The notes beneath the pieces are model-generated. The model was not told the DNA's origin, did not search any database, and worked only from the letters and a program-made list of their open reading frames with translations. Below, in pieces: positions 34,007 through 43,775 of a stretch of 64,000 nt of DNA. The stretch lies in assembly GCA_021774575.1 (NCBI GenBank), contig JAJFIX010000037.1, positions 62,001 through 126,000 of the forward strand, written 5' to 3'. This stretch comes from Alphaproteobacteria bacterium. Its GTDB lineage: Bacteria; Pseudomonadota; Alphaproteobacteria; UBA6615. Position 1 is the stretch's first letter. Every line of letters begins with the position of its first letter. The position numbers and the translations under genes are program-made.

Positions 34007-35320
34007 TCATCCCGTTACGTTTTTGGCGGCCAATTCAATCGCGTCATAGGCGCGGTCTAGCTGGTCGTTGGTGATGCAATAAGGGGGCAATAAATACACT
34101 ACATTGCCCAAAGGTCTCAGTAACAATTCACGTTCAAAAAAGAATGATTTCAGCTTCGGGCCGATGGCCGATCTATACCCTCCTTGCCCGGCGGCAAAAT
34201 CGAGGGCGGCAATCGTCCCGGTGACGCGGGTTCGCTCAATTCTGGATAGGGTCGCCAGATGGGCGAGGCGGTCGCGATGGCAGTTTTCGATGCGCGCCCA
34301 ATTTTCCGTCGTTCCTGGTTGTTCAAGAAGATCCAGGGAGGCCAAAGCAGCTGCACAGCCGAGAGGGTTGGCGGTAAATGAATGGCCGTGAGCAAAGGCG
34401 CGATCAAATTCGTCACCGAGAAATTCGTTAAATATTTCGCCCCGGCAAACGGTCAGGGATAGCGGCAAAAACCCGCCGGTCAACCCCTTGGAAAGACAGA
34501 TGAGATCGGGGGTGACGCTGCTTTTTTCGCAAGCAAACGTTGCGCCGGTACGGCCAAATCCGACCATCACCTCATCGAAAATCAACAGTATGTCGGCAGC
34601 GGTTAGTTTGGCGCGCAAGGCCCTGAGGAATTCCGGGCGACACATTCGCATGCCGCCGGCTCCCTGGACCAGAGGCTCAATGATCAAGGCGGCAATCTCT
34701 TCGCCATGGGCGTCAATGATTGCGTCTAGGGCGGCCAGACTTGCCGCCTCCTTTGCCTCAACCTGTGCGTCGCCGTCCCAAGTTTCGGGATAAGGCAGTG
34801 CGCCGACGTCGAACATCATGTCTTCAAATGGCGCGAAAAACCCCGACCCCGCACCGGCCGACATGGCGCCAACCGTGTCGCCGTGATATCCCCCATCAAA
34901 TGCGAGAAAACGCCGTCGTGCTGTCTCGCCTCGATTATACCAATATTGCCGAGCGATTTTCAGCGCGACCTCGACGGCGGTCGAGCCGTCGTCGGAGAAA
35001 AACACGCGTTCAAGGTCTCCGGGGAGTTTTGCCGCGATACGTGCCGCCAGTTCGGCTGCGGGCGGGTGGGTAAAACCCGCAAAAATTACTTGTTCGAGCC
35101 GGTGTGCCTGTTCGGCGATAGCCGCCGCAATCTCGGGTTGGGCATGACCGTGTAGGGTCACCCACCACGAAGATATCAAATCGAGAAAAACCCGGCCGTC
35201 TTCGATAAAGAGCTCAGCCCCTTTGGCATGGGTGACCGGGATCGCGGGTTCGGCTGTTTGGGCCTGGGTAAACGGGTGCCAAATATTCGCTTGGTCGAGC
35301 TGGGAAATTGTGCCGGTCAT
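34007..35320 (-). CDS. bioA: adenosylmethionine-8-amino-7-oxononanoate aminotransferase
   Basis: 437 residues. Class III PLP aminotransferase: the N-terminal [64 protein letters not shown] and the PLP lysine in LSKGLTGG. The tryptophan pair SWW is a BioA hallmark. Converts KAPA to DAPA using SAM as amino donor. Start overlaps the bioD stop by 4 bases. Confidence 0.96.
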   Translation of the reverse strand: MTGTISQLDQANIWHPFTQAQTAEPAIPVTHAKGAELFIEDGRVFLDLISSWWVTLHGHAQPEIAAAIAEQAHRLEQVIFAGFTHPPAAELAARIAAKLPGDLERVFFSDDGSTAVEVALKIARQYWYNRGETARRRFLAFDGGYHGDTVGAMSAGAGSGFFAPFEDMMFDVGALPYPETWDGDAQVEAKEAASLAALDAIIDAHGEEIAALIIEPLVQGAGGMRMCRPEFLRALRAKLTAADILLIFDEVMVGFGRTGATFACEKSSVTPDLICLSKGLTGGFLPLSLTVCRGEIFNEFLGDEFDRAFAHGHSFTANPLGCAAALASLDLLEQPGTTENWARIENCHRDRLAHLATLSRIERTRVTGTIAALDFAAGQGGYRSAIGPKLKSFFFERELLLRPLGNVVYLLPPYCITNDQLDRAYDAIELAAKNVTG

Positions 35321-35979
35321 ATCATGGCTTCCAGTTTCTGCCGCAGATCTCCGGCAACTTGGTCAACACCGCTGGGATCGAGCGCGGTCAAGTGGGGCAT
35401 TTGATAGAGCAATCTGGTGCGCCCGAATTGGGCAATCGCCATCCCGTTGCTCGTCATATCACCTTCATTCAGGATAACCCCGAGTATCGGCACCGCGCGG
35501 GCGCGCAAAGCCTCCAAGCTCATCAACGTGTGATTTATCGTGCCGAGGCTGTTTCTCGCCACCAAGATTGTCGGGTAGCCGAGCCGTGCCGCCAAATCGG
35601 CGATATAGACAGGTGCCCCGGGGGCGTCCGGCCCTGGAGAGAGCGGCACCAGAACACCACCGGCCCCCTCGGCGATGAGCGGCCTATCCGTATCGGGTGG
35701 GCGGATTGTGTTGAGGTCGATTTCGACGCCTTCGCGGGCGGCCGCATCGTGGGGCGACAAAGGTGCCTTAAACGAATAACTTGGCCGATGGCATCGATCC
35801 TGCGTCAGCCCGGCCAAGTGCGCTACTGTTTGGGTGTCGTCGGTTCCCTCCGCACTATTCGTGCCCGACTGTACCGGTTTCCAATAATCGGCATTGAGCG
35901 CCCGCACCAAAACGGTGGCAACCACGGTTTTACCGATATCGGTATCGGTGCCGGTTATAAAAAGACGCAAGCCTGTCAT
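35317..35979 (-). CDS. bioD: dethiobiotin synthetase
   Basis: 220 residues from ATG 35979, which overlaps the bioC stop (ATGA); a longer upstream frame would overlap bioC heavily and is rejected. P-loop GTDTDIGKTVV near residue 10, WKPVQSG and EGAGGVLVPL are typical of BioD. ATP-dependent ureido-ring closure of DAPA. Confidence 0.95.
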   Translation of the reverse strand: MTGLRLFITGTDTDIGKTVVATVLVRALNADYWKPVQSGTNSAEGTDDTQTVAHLAGLTQDRCHRPSYSFKAPLSPHDAAAREGVEIDLNTIRPPDTDRPLIAEGAGGVLVPLSPGPDAPGAPVYIADLAARLGYPTILVARNSLGTINHTLMSLEALRARAVPILGVILNEGDMTSNGMAIAQFGRTRLLYQMPHLTALDPSGVDQVAGDLRQKLEAMI

Positions 35980-36755
35980 GCTGTCTCCCTCGTAAATATG
36001 CCGGTGGCGACATGGTATGTCATCGCCGTTTCTCCATCGCGCCGCAAACGTTTTGCGACGCGGCGAAAGGCGCCGGGGCTCAAAGGACGGTGATCGGGCA
36101 ACGGTGTTTGGGCGCCGATTTGCCGTAAATTCAAGGCAAATGTTTCTGCGTTGGCAAAGCTGGCGTTGACCCGGGTCTCTTCGACATATCCGGTGCCGAA
36201 ACGCGGCCACAGGGTTTGGATTTCAGCGCATGTTGGATAGACGGGCGTGCCCGGTTCAAACCCTTCTGCTTCGTGGGCGCGCCGCCACTGGTGGAAAGTC
36301 TCTGCGGCCAATGTGGTGAAAGCAAGAACGCCGCCAGGGGCGAGCAAATTTGTCAGGGCCGAAATCCCACCACCTAGATCCTCAAACCACTGAAAAACCA
36401 TGCTGGCGGTTATCAGGTCGAAGGGGCCGTTGGTTGCCGGGTGTTCTCCATCCATGACCAAATATTGTGCCTGGCGAGCGGGCAAATTGCCCCCTGCACG
36501 GCAGGCCGAAACCATTGCTGGAGAAATGTCGGTGACCGTGATGTGGGCGTCGGCAAGGGTGGCGCCGAGTTTGCGCGTTAGGCCGCCGGGCCCACATCCC
36601 AATTCGAGAACGCGGGGCGTGTCGGGCAAACTTAGGGCGGCGATCCGGCGGGCAAGGGCCTGGGCGATATCGGCCTGCAATGGCGCGCCATCTTCATAGT
36701 CGGTTGCCGCCGCGCCAAAGCGCCCAGCGATAATTTGTTTACGGACCAAGGTCAT
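35976..36755 (-). CDS. bioC: malonyl-ACP O-methyltransferase BioC
   Basis: 259 residues. SAM-binding motif I VLELGCGPGGLTRKL near residue 50, DISPAMV, and the family-typical SMVFQWFEDL ahead of a GGVLAFTTLA strand. Methylates malonyl-ACP to disguise it as a fatty-acid primer for pimeloyl synthesis. Its stop overlaps bioD; 48 bases after the hydrolase gene. Confidence 0.93.
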   Translation of the reverse strand: MTLVRKQIIAGRFGAAATDYEDGAPLQADIAQALARRIAALSLPDTPRVLELGCGPGGLTRKLGATLADAHITVTDISPAMVSACRAGGNLPARQAQYLVMDGEHPATNGPFDLITASMVFQWFEDLGGGISALTNLLAPGGVLAFTTLAAETFHQWRRAHEAEGFEPGTPVYPTCAEIQTLWPRFGTGYVEETRVNASFANAETFALNLRQIGAQTPLPDHRPLSPGAFRRVAKRLRRDGETAMTYHVATGIFTRETA

Positions 36756-36803
36756 TGCCGTCCGTCATCCTCATAAGTTTGCAGACTCGTCAAAACTCAA
36801 TAT

Positions 36804-37460
36804 TTAAAAGAGTTGGACAAATGCTCGAATATGGTCGGCGCACCAATCTGGGTCGGATTGGGGCAGCAGGTGGCCACCTGTTTCGTGCCAGTGCATTTGC
36901 ACGCCCTTTCTACCGTGAAAACAGTCGTTCGTCATCCCGGGTTTAACGATTTTATCGACCGCGCCGGCCAGAACCAGTCCCGGCATGTCGAGCCTTTGAT
37001 ATGCGACGCGAAAGTCCCAATCGCGCAAGCGGATCAACCCCGTCTTCATTCGGGCGTGATCGAAGTCGCCGGGCGGGTCGGCGGCACCGCACCGTCGATG
37101 AAAATCTGCAACAACGTCACGCGGCGATTGGTCGAATTTGGCGATCATTCGATCGAGGATTCGTCCCGCTATTCCATGTCGGAAATCCGGCGCATGAGAA
37201 AATCGCGTAAATCCGTTAATCGCTATATAGGCATCCCAGGCGTGGTTTTTCCGGTTTAGCAGCCACGCAAAACCAAACGAATGACCGATTGCAATTGTCA
37301 CGGTTTCGGATGGTGTTGTCGGCATTGTCGAAGGTCTGCCAGTCAGAAAACCAAGGTCGACGATGTCGGTTTCAAAGGGCTTGAGGCGCGCCCGAAGCGG
37401 ATCCCAAAAGGTTTCGCCAAACCCCCAGCCGGGCACCATTACCAGCCGAACGTCGGTCAC
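36804..37460 (-). CDS. BioH-like pimeloyl-ACP methyl ester esterase candidate
   Basis: 218 residues from the GTG at 37460, which overlaps the bioF stop (GTGA). Alpha/beta hydrolase: oxyanion-hole VPGWGFGETFW, nucleophile Ser61 in GHSFGF, acid Asp in AGAVDKIV and late His in ETGGHLLP. Position between bioF and bioC, and the presence of bioC, point to the esterase that removes the methyl group of pimeloyl-ACP methyl ester, the role of BioH, BioG and related enzymes. Sequence is divergent enough that I do not fix the subfamily. Confidence 0.82.
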   Translation of the reverse strand: MTDVRLVMVPGWGFGETFWDPLRARLKPFETDIVDLGFLTGRPSTMPTTPSETVTIAIGHSFGFAWLLNRKNHAWDAYIAINGFTRFSHAPDFRHGIAGRILDRMIAKFDQSPRDVVADFHRRCGAADPPGDFDHARMKTGLIRLRDWDFRVAYQRLDMPGLVLAGAVDKIVKPGMTNDCFHGRKGVQMHWHETGGHLLPQSDPDWCADHIRAFVQLF

Positions 37461-38629
37461 GACAGATATTGGATCTGGTCTATGAGTTGATCCATCTCCG
37501 CGCGACCATGACGACTGGATAGGGCAAAACGTAATCTGGCGGTCCCTGTGGGCACGGTTGGCGGGCGGATGGCGGTCACCAATAGGCCAGCGTCTTCGAT
37601 CCGCGCGGCGGCTTTTTGTGCGGCTGCGGATGATCCGAGTATTGCCGGAACAATTTGAGTCGACGAGCCGCACGTATCAATTCGTGCGGTGGTGAGGGCA
37701 GAGCGCAGGCGGTCGGCATTGGCTTGCAGGCGCTGACGTTCCGCATCAAGTTGAGGGATTAAATCGAGCGCGGCATCGATTGCACCGAGGACCGGGGGCG
37801 GTAGGGCGGTCGTATAAATAAACCCCGCACATCGATTGACCAGATAGTCGCGGAGCGGTTTTGAACAGGCGATATAGGCGCCAAAGCTGCCCATCGCCTT
37901 GCCAAAGGTTCCCATGACCAAGGGTATGCGTCCGGGCAGCTCCCCGGTCAAGCCCATGCCATTTGGACCGAGGACACCGGTCGCATGGGCGTCATCTACA
38001 TAGAGTAGCGCGCCGTGTCGCTCGGCGATATCGGCGAGCCCGGCGAGGTCCGCCCGGTCACCATCCATACTAAAGACGCTCTCGGTAATGATGATCGGTC
38101 TGCTGCGCTTGTTCTCACGGTTGGTCAGCAACATGTCGAGATGGTGGAGATCGTTGTGCCGGAACCGCGTCTGCCGGAGGCCGCTGGCCCGGATCCCGGC
38201 GTGAATACTGGCATGGATCAGCCGGTCGGCAAAAATATCTGCCGGACCACCGAGCAGCTCTGCATCGTTTAACGCGGGTATCAGGCTCATATTTGCCTGG
38301 TACCCGGAATTAAGTAGCAAAGCGGCCTGGCTGCCTTTTGCTGCCGCGATCTTTTCTTCAATCGCCCGATGGAGTTCGAGAGTGCCGGTGACTAGCCGCG
38401 ATGCGGTGGCGCCGACCCCCCATTTTTCCGTCCATTCAGCTGCCCGCGCGATTAAGGCCGGGTGATGGGAGAGGCCGAGATAATCGTTCGACGAAAAATC
38501 GATCAGCCGCCGACCGCCGCGGTGCACGGCGCCGTCGGGGTCGATCCGGCCCGGGGTCAAAAACCGCCGTAAATTTCTTGCCGCCAGCTTGTCGAGAATT
38601 TTCTCGGCGGCCGTATCGATATCATTCAT
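37457..38629 (-). CDS. bioF: 8-amino-7-oxononanoate synthase
   Basis: 390 residues. Alpha-oxoamine synthase of fold-type I: SSNDYLGLSHHP, ASRLVTGTLELHRAIEE, YVDDAHATGVLGPNG and PLP lysine in TFGKAMGSFG. Joins pimeloyl-ACP with alanine. First bio gene, only 11 bases after the AsmA-family gene, so a promoter must lie within or before that gene. Confidence 0.96.
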   Translation of the reverse strand: MNDIDTAAEKILDKLAARNLRRFLTPGRIDPDGAVHRGGRRLIDFSSNDYLGLSHHPALIARAAEWTEKWGVGATASRLVTGTLELHRAIEEKIAAAKGSQAALLLNSGYQANMSLIPALNDAELLGGPADIFADRLIHASIHAGIRASGLRQTRFRHNDLHHLDMLLTNRENKRSRPIIITESVFSMDGDRADLAGLADIAERHGALLYVDDAHATGVLGPNGMGLTGELPGRIPLVMGTFGKAMGSFGAYIACSKPLRDYLVNRCAGFIYTTALPPPVLGAIDAALDLIPQLDAERQRLQANADRLRSALTTARIDTCGSSTQIVPAILGSSAAAQKAAARIEDAGLLVTAIRPPTVPTGTARLRFALSSRHGRAEMDQLIDQIQYLS

Positions 38630-38640
38630 GACCCGGTCGT

Positions 38641-40818
38641 CTAGCGCCCAAATAGACCTCTTATACCTTCAACCGCGTCCTTGGCAGCGTCTTCGATATT
38701 GCCTGGGTCGCCGGTTTCAATCGCCGTATCAAGGCCTTGGCGAAGCGTGTCGACGGCGCCGTCTACCGCAGTTCCGACAGTATCGGTGACCGCATCAACC
38801 GGGGAAGCCGGGGCCGGTTTGGCGGCTTCCTCGATCGCCCGGGCGCAACTATTCGTGTCACCCGATGAAGGGTCGCCACCGGTAAATACGGAAAGCACAT
38901 TTTGTGGGTTGACCGCACCGCCCAGGGCGCGCGCGATCCCGCTGACGGCTCCGACCACATCGGGTCGAATTTTGGGGTCACTTAAAGTGCCGGTGACATT
39001 AAACGGGGGGACCAAGCTGCTGATTGCGACGGTACTGGTGCCCGAACTAAAACTTAAGTCGAGACTTTCGTCGCGCAAATCAATCAGGCCACCGCCAAAT
39101 AGGGTAAAGACCTCACTATCTAGGGCTAACCCAGAGGCAGTGATGACCCCGTTCTGGGCATGGGCATCAAATAAAATGCAATGGAGGGCAGCGTTTTGCT
39201 GGTTGCCGAAAAGCGGTCCCAGAATATCGGTGATGCCGCCGGTAACCAATTTAAGCCACCGATTATCGATGGTGCCGTTCTCGCCCTTAATCTCGATGGG
39301 GCCGTTTAGGCTGGCGCCGATATCATGCAAAGATGCACCGGCGCCATTCAAATTCGCATCGATGTTTAGGGTGCCGGCAAAACTGTTCTCTTCGCCATAC
39401 ATCGCGAGTAGGCGGCCGTAATCGAGATTGTCTCCGTTAATCGTGACCGCAATGGGTGGCCGCGCGGCGGCGCCGTTAATTGTTGTCTGGAGGTCGATAT
39501 GACCGCCCGAGGATAGGTCAAAACTGAGTGGCGCGATACTTAGATTGCCGTCGGTGATCGTCAAGGTGAGTTCGGCGTTGTCGGCTGTAAGTTGATTATC
39601 CAGGTTCAGCTTTGTAACCGAAAGCGTGATATCGGCATCGGCAGCGGTTAGCGCGTCAAAGGCGATAGGGTCTTGGCTGAGAACATAGGCCCCGTCATTA
39701 GAATTGTTGCCTGAGCTGCCGCTCGTGCCACCGCCCGTTGACCCGCCAGTCTCGTTGGCGCCACCGCTGCCGGTTAATGCGGGGATATCTAGCAGTGACG
39801 ACGTCAAACGGGCGGTTACCGATGGCCGCCCGTCGAGGGAAATTGCCGCGGTCCCGGCGATGTCGCTGCCCGCTAGGGCAAGCGCGAGGGCAGAAATTTG
39901 GTAGATCGGCCCAGATTGGCTCACATGGAAACGTATGTCATAGGCGCCTAAATCAGGAACACCGCCACCAGCCAATTCGTTCAGTTTTTCGAGTTCCGAA
40001 CCCGACAGAGTTATATCGAGATCAATACCCTCGGCGGTCATCAGGTTGGCAATTTCTCCCTTGATCGAGAGGTTGGCTCCACCGGCACTGGCTTCAATAT
40101 CAATTGGAAAAGGCGCACTTGTCATCGTGCTAATGGCGCCGATGGTGCCATTGAGGGAAATTGGTTTGTCGTCGAGGGCCGCGTCAAACGCCAACGTGAT
40201 GGGAGAGCTGAGATCGGGGGCGCTGGCCTCAAGGTTGGTGATCTTGAACTTAGTTTCTTTGCCGGTCACGCCGTCGAGATAGGTAAAGAAGCTGTCGCGA
40301 ATAATCAGGCTGTCAATTCCGATGGCGAGGTCTCGGTCCTCGCCCGGAGTTGCCGGACCGTCGCCTTCAGGTATTCTGACCGGTCCGTCCGAGGGTTCGG
40401 GGTTGCTGGCCGAAGTTTCCGCCGGTTCGAATTCCCAATTGCCAGCACCGTCCGTGCCAGTCTCGATGAGGATATCGGCGCCAATCAATACCAGCTTGGA
40501 AATTTTGACCCGACCGTTAATCAGCGGCAGTAGCTCGGCGGCAAATTCAAGCCGGTCAAAGGAGATCATCTCCGCACGGCTACCCCATTCGGCATTGGCC
40601 AAGATAGCGTCTTCAACCACCAAGGTCGGCGACAGGGAGATTTTGAGGTCCATCGGTCCGGCCAGGGTCAGGGTGCGCCCGGTCGCCTTGAAGGCTTCAG
40701 CCTCAATGCGGTCGCGATATTGCTCGGGGTCAAAAGTGAAGATCAAAAAGGCGCCGACGCTGATCAAGCCAACAATAAGTACGAGTAGGCCGCCAAGTAT
40801 CCATTTGATGATTTTCAT
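38641..40818 (-). CDS. AsmA-family envelope protein
   Basis: 725 residues; ATG preceded by AGGAGGT. One N-terminal transmembrane helix (about 5-30) and a long periplasmic region. N-terminal AsmA domain has FDPEQYRDRIEAEAFKATGRTLTLAGPMDL and the C-terminal AsmA-like part has ITGDILGPLFGN, ALHCILFDAHAQNGV and GLIDLRDESLDLSF. A Gly/Ser/Thr/Asn-rich linker lies near residues 350-370. The family is linked to outer-membrane biogenesis and lipid transport between membranes. The operon link to bio genes is positional, with no evident functional reason. Confidence 0.88.
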   Translation of the reverse strand: MKIIKWILGGLLVLIVGLISVGAFLIFTFDPEQYRDRIEAEAFKATGRTLTLAGPMDLKISLSPTLVVEDAILANAEWGSRAEMISFDRLEFAAELLPLINGRVKISKLVLIGADILIETGTDGAGNWEFEPAETSASNPEPSDGPVRIPEGDGPATPGEDRDLAIGIDSLIIRDSFFTYLDGVTGKETKFKITNLEASAPDLSSPITLAFDAALDDKPISLNGTIGAISTMTSAPFPIDIEASAGGANLSIKGEIANLMTAEGIDLDITLSGSELEKLNELAGGGVPDLGAYDIRFHVSQSGPIYQISALALALAGSDIAGTAAISLDGRPSVTARLTSSLLDIPALTGSGGANETGGSTGGGTSGSSGNNSNDGAYVLSQDPIAFDALTAADADITLSVTKLNLDNQLTADNAELTLTITDGNLSIAPLSFDLSSGGHIDLQTTINGAAARPPIAVTINGDNLDYGRLLAMYGEENSFAGTLNIDANLNGAGASLHDIGASLNGPIEIKGENGTIDNRWLKLVTGGITDILGPLFGNQQNAALHCILFDAHAQNGVITASGLALDSEVFTLFGGGLIDLRDESLDLSFSSGTSTVAISSLVPPFNVTGTLSDPKIRPDVVGAVSGIARALGGAVNPQNVLSVFTGGDPSSGDTNSCARAIEEAAKPAPASPVDAVTDTVGTAVDGAVDTLRQGLDTAIETGDPGNIEDAAKDAVEGIRGLFGR

Positions 40819-40918
40819 GGCTGTCGCACCTCCTGATTTAATGATGGATATAGTCTAGCACATCATCAAATATTTAGGTGGTGTCGTGCGTCGCCGCAAT
40901 AAAGGTAGCGTAAAGTCG

Positions 40919-41398
40919 TTAGAGGCTCAGCTCACTGTCAGCGAGAACGATACCGTCAACATCGCAATAAACCCACTGGCCGGGTCGAAAAGTCAGGCCG
41001 GCAAAGGTCACCAGCACATCGACCTGCCCCTGATCGTCCTGGGTCGGGCGGCGCGGGCAAAGACCCAATGCCTTAACTCCGAGGTCAACAGCGGCAATTT
41101 CTTCGGCATCTCGGATGGCGCCGTGGATGATGATCCCGTGCCAGCCGTTTTCGGCGGCCGCCGAAGCAAGGTTACCGCCCATTAATGCATGGTCCATCGA
41201 CCCAGCCCCATCGACAACAAGCACGCGACCGTCGCCGGGGCTGCGCACATGATCGCGGATATGGGTGTAATCGTGAAAGGTCTTTACCGTGACAATGGGC
41301 CCTGAAAACGTTGTTTTTCCACCAAAATCCTTAAATATCGGTGTGGCAACTGGGATATCCGGGTATTTGTCGCATAGGTCTGCGGTCAGAATTGTCAT
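40919..41398 (-). CDS. rraA: RraA-family protein
   Basis: 159 residues, the normal size for RraA (161 in E. coli). ADLCDKYPDIPVATPIFKDFGG at the N-terminus and GGNLASAAAENGWHGIIIHGAIRD with the anion-binding loop. Two known roles: modulator of RNase E, or HMG/CHA aldolase-type activity in aromatic catabolism; the short form with this N-terminus fits the RNase E regulator annotation, but activity is uncertain. 15 bases after the gene below. Confidence 0.88.
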   Translation of the reverse strand: MTILTADLCDKYPDIPVATPIFKDFGGKTTFSGPIVTVKTFHDYTHIRDHVRSPGDGRVLVVDGAGSMDHALMGGNLASAAAENGWHGIIIHGAIRDAEEIAAVDLGVKALGLCPRRPTQDDQGQVDVLVTFAGLTFRPGQWVYCDVDGIVLADSELSL

Positions 41399-41413
41399 GA
41401 TCGTCGTGCCCCC

Positions 41414-42382
41414 TTAGCCCCGTCCATGGGGAACGTTGAAATCGATATCCGGTCCGACAGGAATTATCCCTAAGGGATTGCGTTCGGGGCTCGAATAATA
41501 GCCGCGCTTATAGGTCTCTAGATGGACCGTTTCAGCCACGCCCGGCTGCTGATAAAGTTCACGCAGATAGGGCCAAAGATTGGCATAATCGACGATCCGC
41601 TTTTTGTTGCAGCGGAATGCGCCAACATAGGCAACGTCGAACCGGACGAGGGTTGGAAAGGCGCGCCAATCGGCCTCCGTCAATTGATTTCCGGCCAGAT
41701 AGCGCCGTTTTTCCAGGAGATCGTCCATCCAATCGAGGGTGTCGAAGATCTGGTTATAGGCCTCCTCATAGGCCTCCTGGCTTCGCGCATAGCCGGCGCG
41801 ATAGACGCCGTTATTTACCGTCGCATAGACGCGCTCATTGATCGTGTCGATTTCCTCGCGCAGCTCGGCGGGGTAAAAATCTACCTCGTTTCCGCCGACG
41901 TCATTAAAGGCGGAATTCAGCATGCGAATGATTTCCGATGATTCGTTGGAAACAATGACGTCTTGTTCCTTGTCGAACAGCACCGGAACGGTGACACGGC
42001 CATTATAATCGGGCGTCGAATGGGAATAGATCTGGTGCAGGCTTTGATTGCCCAGAAGGTCATCGGCGTATTTGGGGTCGTCATTGTCGAAAACCCAGCC
42101 CTGGTCGGTGCGCCGCGGTTTTACCGTGGAAAAAGATATCGCGCCTTCAAGTTCTTTGAGTTTGGAAACAATATGGGTTCGATGGGCCCAGGGGCAGCTG
42201 GTGGCGATATAGAGGTGATAGCGTCCCGGCTCGGCTTTAAAACCGGCGGACCCGCTCGATCCGGCGGCGCCATCCGCCGTCACCCAATTGCGCAATGGCG
42301 AGTCTGGTCGTTGAAAACTGCCATCCTTGCCAAAATAGGTGTCGCCCTCGTCCATCCAGACGCCGTCAATCATTTTGCCCAT
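41414..42382 (-). CDS. glutathionyl-hydroquinone reductase (YqjG/ECM4-type GST)
   Basis: 322 residues. The active-site Cys motif ATSCPWAHR near residue 60 is diagnostic of the Xi-class GSTs. Later NESSEIIRMLNSAF, a GST C-terminal domain and a final YYSSPERNPLGIIPVGP match YqjG. Reaction: reduces glutathionyl-hydroquinones to hydroquinones with GSH. Upstream MFS gene lies 63 bases away; rraA follows. Confidence 0.93.
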   Translation of the reverse strand: MGKMIDGVWMDEGDTYFGKDGSFQRPDSPLRNWVTADGAAGSSGSAGFKAEPGRYHLYIATSCPWAHRTHIVSKLKELEGAISFSTVKPRRTDQGWVFDNDDPKYADDLLGNQSLHQIYSHSTPDYNGRVTVPVLFDKEQDVIVSNESSEIIRMLNSAFNDVGGNEVDFYPAELREEIDTINERVYATVNNGVYRAGYARSQEAYEEAYNQIFDTLDWMDDLLEKRRYLAGNQLTEADWRAFPTLVRFDVAYVGAFRCNKKRIVDYANLWPYLRELYQQPGVAETVHLETYKRGYYSSPERNPLGIIPVGPDIDFNVPHGRG

Positions 42383-42445
42383 AAGCCTGCTCCTGCGTTA
42401 TCCGTGCGGACCGCTATATACATGAGACGCTCGATTATTTGTGGG

Positions 42446-43735
42446 TTATTTTGGCGGTTTTTCCCGGACAAACAACATCAACAGGGCGCCGAGCGCCCAA
42501 AAGCAGAGGATACTGGCCATTCCGGCGCGCTGGCTGTTGAAGGCGGTGGTCAGGATTGAAAAGGCAAAAAGGCCCAAGGGGGCCACCGATTTTCCGGTCA
42601 ACGCGTAGAGCCCGAACATCTCGGTTTCCTTGCCGGCCGGTGCCAGTCGGGCCATCAGGGATCTGCTGGCGGCCTGAGCCGGGCCGACGAAGAGGCCGAG
42701 CGCCAGGGCCAGTCCGATAAACACCGAGGCGTCGGAGATGAATAGGATTGGTATGCCGACTATTATGAGACCTGCCAAGGCAATTAAAATCGTGCGCCTC
42801 GAGCCAATACCGTCATCGAGAAAAGCGAAAACTGTTGCCCCAAGACCGGCGCTGACATTGAGGCCGATGGCAAATAAAATGATCTGGTCGAAATCCATTT
42901 GAAAAGTTCCGGCGGCGTAGAGCCCGCCAACGGCAAATAACGTCGCCAACCCGTCGCGGGTCAGGGTCGACGCGATCAAAAATATAACGATGTTCTTGTG
43001 GTTTCCCATGTCGAGCAGGGTTTGCCAAAGTGTCTTTAGCCCGTCCGATATCGCCCGGCCGAGGGGCTTGCCTTGGCCTTTTGCATCCGGTGTCAGGAAG
43101 AACAGGGGCAGGGCAAACAGTCCGAACCAAATTGCGACCAATGGGCCCGTGGCGCGGATGTTTTCAGCGCCGTCCTGGGAGAGGCCGAACCACGGTGTTT
43201 CGGCTTGCACTAATCCGATCAAAGCAAGTCCGAGGCAAGTCAGGCCGCCGATATAACCGAGGCCCCAACCCCAACCGGAAATGCGCCCGAGATATTTGGG
43301 TGGTGCCAGCCCCGGCAGCATCGCATTGTAAAAGACATTGGCTAGCTCAAATGCAATCGTGCCGACAATGACCAATCCGAGAGCCATGACGATGAAATTA
43401 GGGCTGGGTTCGGCAAACCATAGGAGGCTTGAGGCGATCAGCGTCGTTGCGACAAACAGTCCGAGCCAAGGCTTGCGGCGGCCACCTTGGTCGGCGATGG
43501 CGCCTAAAATGGGGCTCAATATGGCGACTGCTAAGCCGGCCCAGCCGATGGCCGCGCTCCACATCGCGCTGCCGGCAATTTCGTCGCCGTGGATGCCGCG
43601 CTGGAAATAAACAGCGAAAACAAAGGTGCCGATAACGGTGTTGTAGGCCGACATCGCCCAGTCGAACAGACACCAGGCAAAAATACCGCTCTTACCTTCT
43701 GTCTTCCCGCTTCCAATATTTGTATCCTGTGGCAT
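42446..43735 (-). CDS. MFS transporter of the UMF1/Atg22-like family
   Basis: 429 residues, about 11-12 hydrophobic helices. N-terminal FAWCLFDWAMSAYNTVIGTFVFAVYF with W/D/S pattern and SPILGAIADQGGRRKPWL are typical of the UMF1 (vacuole effluxer Atg22-like) branch, as is ANVFYNAMLPGLAPP. Substrate unknown; amino-acid efflux in Atg22 is the only guide. Divergent from deoD with a 40-base gap. Confidence 0.85.
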   Translation of the reverse strand: MPQDTNIGSGKTEGKSGIFAWCLFDWAMSAYNTVIGTFVFAVYFQRGIHGDEIAGSAMWSAAIGWAGLAVAILSPILGAIADQGGRRKPWLGLFVATTLIASSLLWFAEPSPNFIVMALGLVIVGTIAFELANVFYNAMLPGLAPPKYLGRISGWGWGLGYIGGLTCLGLALIGLVQAETPWFGLSQDGAENIRATGPLVAIWFGLFALPLFFLTPDAKGQGKPLGRAISDGLKTLWQTLLDMGNHKNIVIFLIASTLTRDGLATLFAVGGLYAAGTFQMDFDQIILFAIGLNVSAGLGATVFAFLDDGIGSRRTILIALAGLIIVGIPILFISDASVFIGLALALGLFVGPAQAASRSLMARLAPAGKETEMFGLYALTGKSVAPLGLFAFSILTTAFNSQRAGMASILCFWALGALLMLFVREKPPK

Positions 43736-43775
43736 TGTTGCGCCTTAAACGGTTACTCATACTAAGGAAAATAAC

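Noticed and set aside
35980-36210. Longer N-terminus for bioD
   Set aside because: Would lie inside bioC; the BioD P-loop starts right after the ATG at 35979.
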